This document shows positions 5,598 to 6,377 of a DNA stretch of 6,377 bases, one piece after another (within the stretch, counting starts at the first letter, position 1; every line of letters starts with the position of its first letter). Where the stretch lies: the NCBI GenBank assembly GCA_900550185.1, contig URRN01000120.1, forward strand, positions 1-6,377, given 5' to 3'. Below the pieces are notes generated by a model. The model was given only the letters and a program-made list of their open reading frames with translations. It was not told the DNA's origin and searched no databases. Source of the DNA: an uncultured Collinsella sp. GTDB lineage: Bacteria; Actinomycetota; Coriobacteriia; Coriobacteriales; Coriobacteriaceae. A program made the position numbers and the translations under genes.

Positions 5598-6095
5598 TCA
5601 CGAAAAGCGATGTTTGAGCGCCTTGACCACATTGGACGGAACAAAATTAGAGACGTCGCTACCGAGCGAGGCAATCTGGCGAACCACCGAGCTCGAAATA
5701 TAGCCGTACTGCGGCGCACTCATGACAAAGATGGACTCCAGCTCGTTATCCAGGCGGTAGTTGAGGTCGGCCTGCTGCAGCTCATACTCAAAGTCGGTCA
5801 TGGCACGCAGGCCCTTGACCACGGCTCCTGCTCCCTGTTCGCGGGCAAAATCGACCAAGAGGCCGGTGAAGGGCAGCACCTCGACGCCGTCAATATCACC
5901 GAGCGCCTCGCGGGCCAGCGCCACGCGCTCGTCGAGCCTAAACGTGGTGCCGACGCCGTTTTTGCCCTGCGACTCGGCAACGGCCACGATCACGCTGGGA
6001 AAAATGCGGCGGGCGCGACGAATGACGTCGATATGGCCAAACGTGATGGGATCGAAGGTGCCCGGGACGATTACGCGGTTAATGGTGTCACTCAT
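5598..6095 (-). CDS. coaD: Phosphopantetheine adenylyltransferase
   Basis: CoaD joins 4'-phosphopantetheine and ATP to give dephospho-CoA and pyrophosphate, the penultimate step of CoA synthesis. The 165-residue length is typical. It shows the nucleotidyltransferase motif PGTFDPITFGH at 11-21 (T13, H21 in the TxxxH-type site), KGLRAMTDFEYE at 94-105, LNYRL at 111-115, and the ATP-binding ISSSVVRQIASLG at 133-145, ending DVSNFVPSNVVKAL. The loop ESQGKNGVGTTFRLDERV (41-58) replaces the more usual Lys-Lys-rich version but keeps the ERV-like end. ATG 6095 was chosen because GGAGG (6102-6106) is 6 nt upstream; an ATG at 6101 abuts that site. The gene overlaps the end of rsmD by 8 nt, the common rsmD-coaD pair, so translation is probably coupled. 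Its product is the precursor of the arm attached to the ACP encoded downstream. Confidence 0.97.
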   Translation of the reverse strand: MSDTINRVIVPGTFDPITFGHIDVIRRARRIFPSVIVAVAESQGKNGVGTTFRLDERVALAREALGDIDGVEVLPFTGLLVDFAREQGAGAVVKGLRAMTDFEYELQQADLNYRLDNELESIFVMSAPQYGYISSSVVRQIASLGSDVSNFVPSNVVKALKHRFS

Positions 6096-6377
6096 GGGCA
6101 TCCTCCGTGGGTGCGTCGCTATCGTTGCCATCATCCTCGCCGTTGCCAACCCAACGAAGCAGGTCGACCGAGGTTATGCCATAGCGCTTCTCCCGCATGG
6201 TCTCAAAGCCGGCCGGGTGAGCGCCCGTATCGGCCGCGGCGTGCTCAAAGAGCGCGTAGGCACCCTGCGCCAGCAAGCCTTGCTGAGCTAGGTTCTGTAG
6301 CAGCTCCTCGACCGGCTCAGCACCAAAAGCATAGGGCGGGTCGAGCAGAACCAGGTCAAAGGGACCGCCCGGCACGC
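6088..6377 (-). CDS. rsmD: 16S rRNA (guanine-N2)-methyltransferase RsmD, C-terminal part (5' end outside window)
   Basis: RsmD methylates G966 (E. coli numbering) of 16S rRNA with S-adenosylmethionine. Only about 95 codons are present; the family averages near 185 residues, so the SAM-binding N-terminal half lies beyond the right edge. The visible part starts close to FDLVLLDPPY, whose DPPY is the catalytic motif of N2-guanine/N6-adenine methyltransferases. It continues through a helix (VEELLQNLAQQGLLAQGAYALFEHA) to the closing MREKRYGITSVDLLRW. The last 20 or so residues (GNGEDDGNDSDAPTEDAHE) form an acidic, low-complexity tail beyond the usual end. The stop TGA at 6088-6090 lies inside the coaD start region, giving an 8-nt overlap. 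Identity rests on the motif, the C-terminal pattern and the coaD neighbour. Confidence 0.92.
   Translation of the reverse strand, partial: VPGGPFDLVLLDPPYAFGAEPVEELLQNLAQQGLLAQGAYALFEHAAADTGAHPAGFETMREKRYGITSVDLLRWVGNGEDDGNDSDAPTEDAHE

Noticed and set aside
1..6377. CRISPR array, insertion sequence, tRNA or rRNA genes, phage genes
   Set aside because: No spaced direct repeats, transposase motifs, cloverleaf or rRNA-like sequence was seen; the window is filled by nine core genes.

Overview
The window looks like chromosomal core DNA from a high-GC Gram-positive bacterium. Gene order and protein character point to the class Coriobacteriia (Actinomycetota), and a Collinsella-like genome is my best guess. 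This is inferred from recognition, not from a database search. Three things support it: a short SepIVA/DivIVA-like gene next to a DUF177 gene and rpmF, as in actinobacteria; plsX-acpP-rnc-smc downstream, as in Firmicutes; and GC-rich codon use throughout. I see no mobile element, CRISPR array, rRNA or tRNA gene.

All nine genes are on the minus strand, so transcription runs from the right edge to the left. In that order they are: the 3' half of rsmD (16S rRNA guanine methyltransferase), coaD (coenzyme A biosynthesis), a SepIVA/DivIVA-like coiled-coil protein, a DUF177/YceD zinc-cysteine protein, rpmF (ribosomal protein L32), plsX (acyl-ACP:phosphate acyltransferase), acpP (acyl carrier protein), rnc (RNase III), and the 5' 673 codons of smc (chromosome condensation ATPase, cut by the left edge). 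The smc frame was translated by hand from position 2020 to the edge and is open throughout. Packing is tight: rsmD/coaD overlap by 8 nt, sepIVA-like/DUF177 by 1 nt, acpP-rnc are 3 nt apart and rnc-smc 10 nt apart. No gene-free stretch reaches 300 bases. The largest gaps are 124 nt (plsX-acpP) and 87 nt (rpmF-plsX).

The genes form a growth-linked cluster. CoaD makes dephospho-CoA, which leads to CoA, the donor of the ACP phosphopantetheine arm. PlsX takes acyl chains from ACP to start phospholipid synthesis. L32, the rRNA methyltransferase and RNase III serve ribosome production. The SepIVA-like protein and SMC serve envelope growth/division and chromosome organisation.

The most notable signals are regulatory and at single residues. 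A strong terminator-like hairpin sits directly before the plsX ribosome binding site. A perfect 22-bp palindrome lies in the acpP leader. Asn replaces the usually conserved Asp in both the ACP attachment motif and the RNase III catalytic helix. Finally, acpP and rnc lie in the same reading frame, separated by one TAG codon and one sense codon. I found no wholly new system. The best candidate for undescribed biology is the pair of leader hairpins that could uncouple the lipid genes from the ribosomal/division genes upstream.
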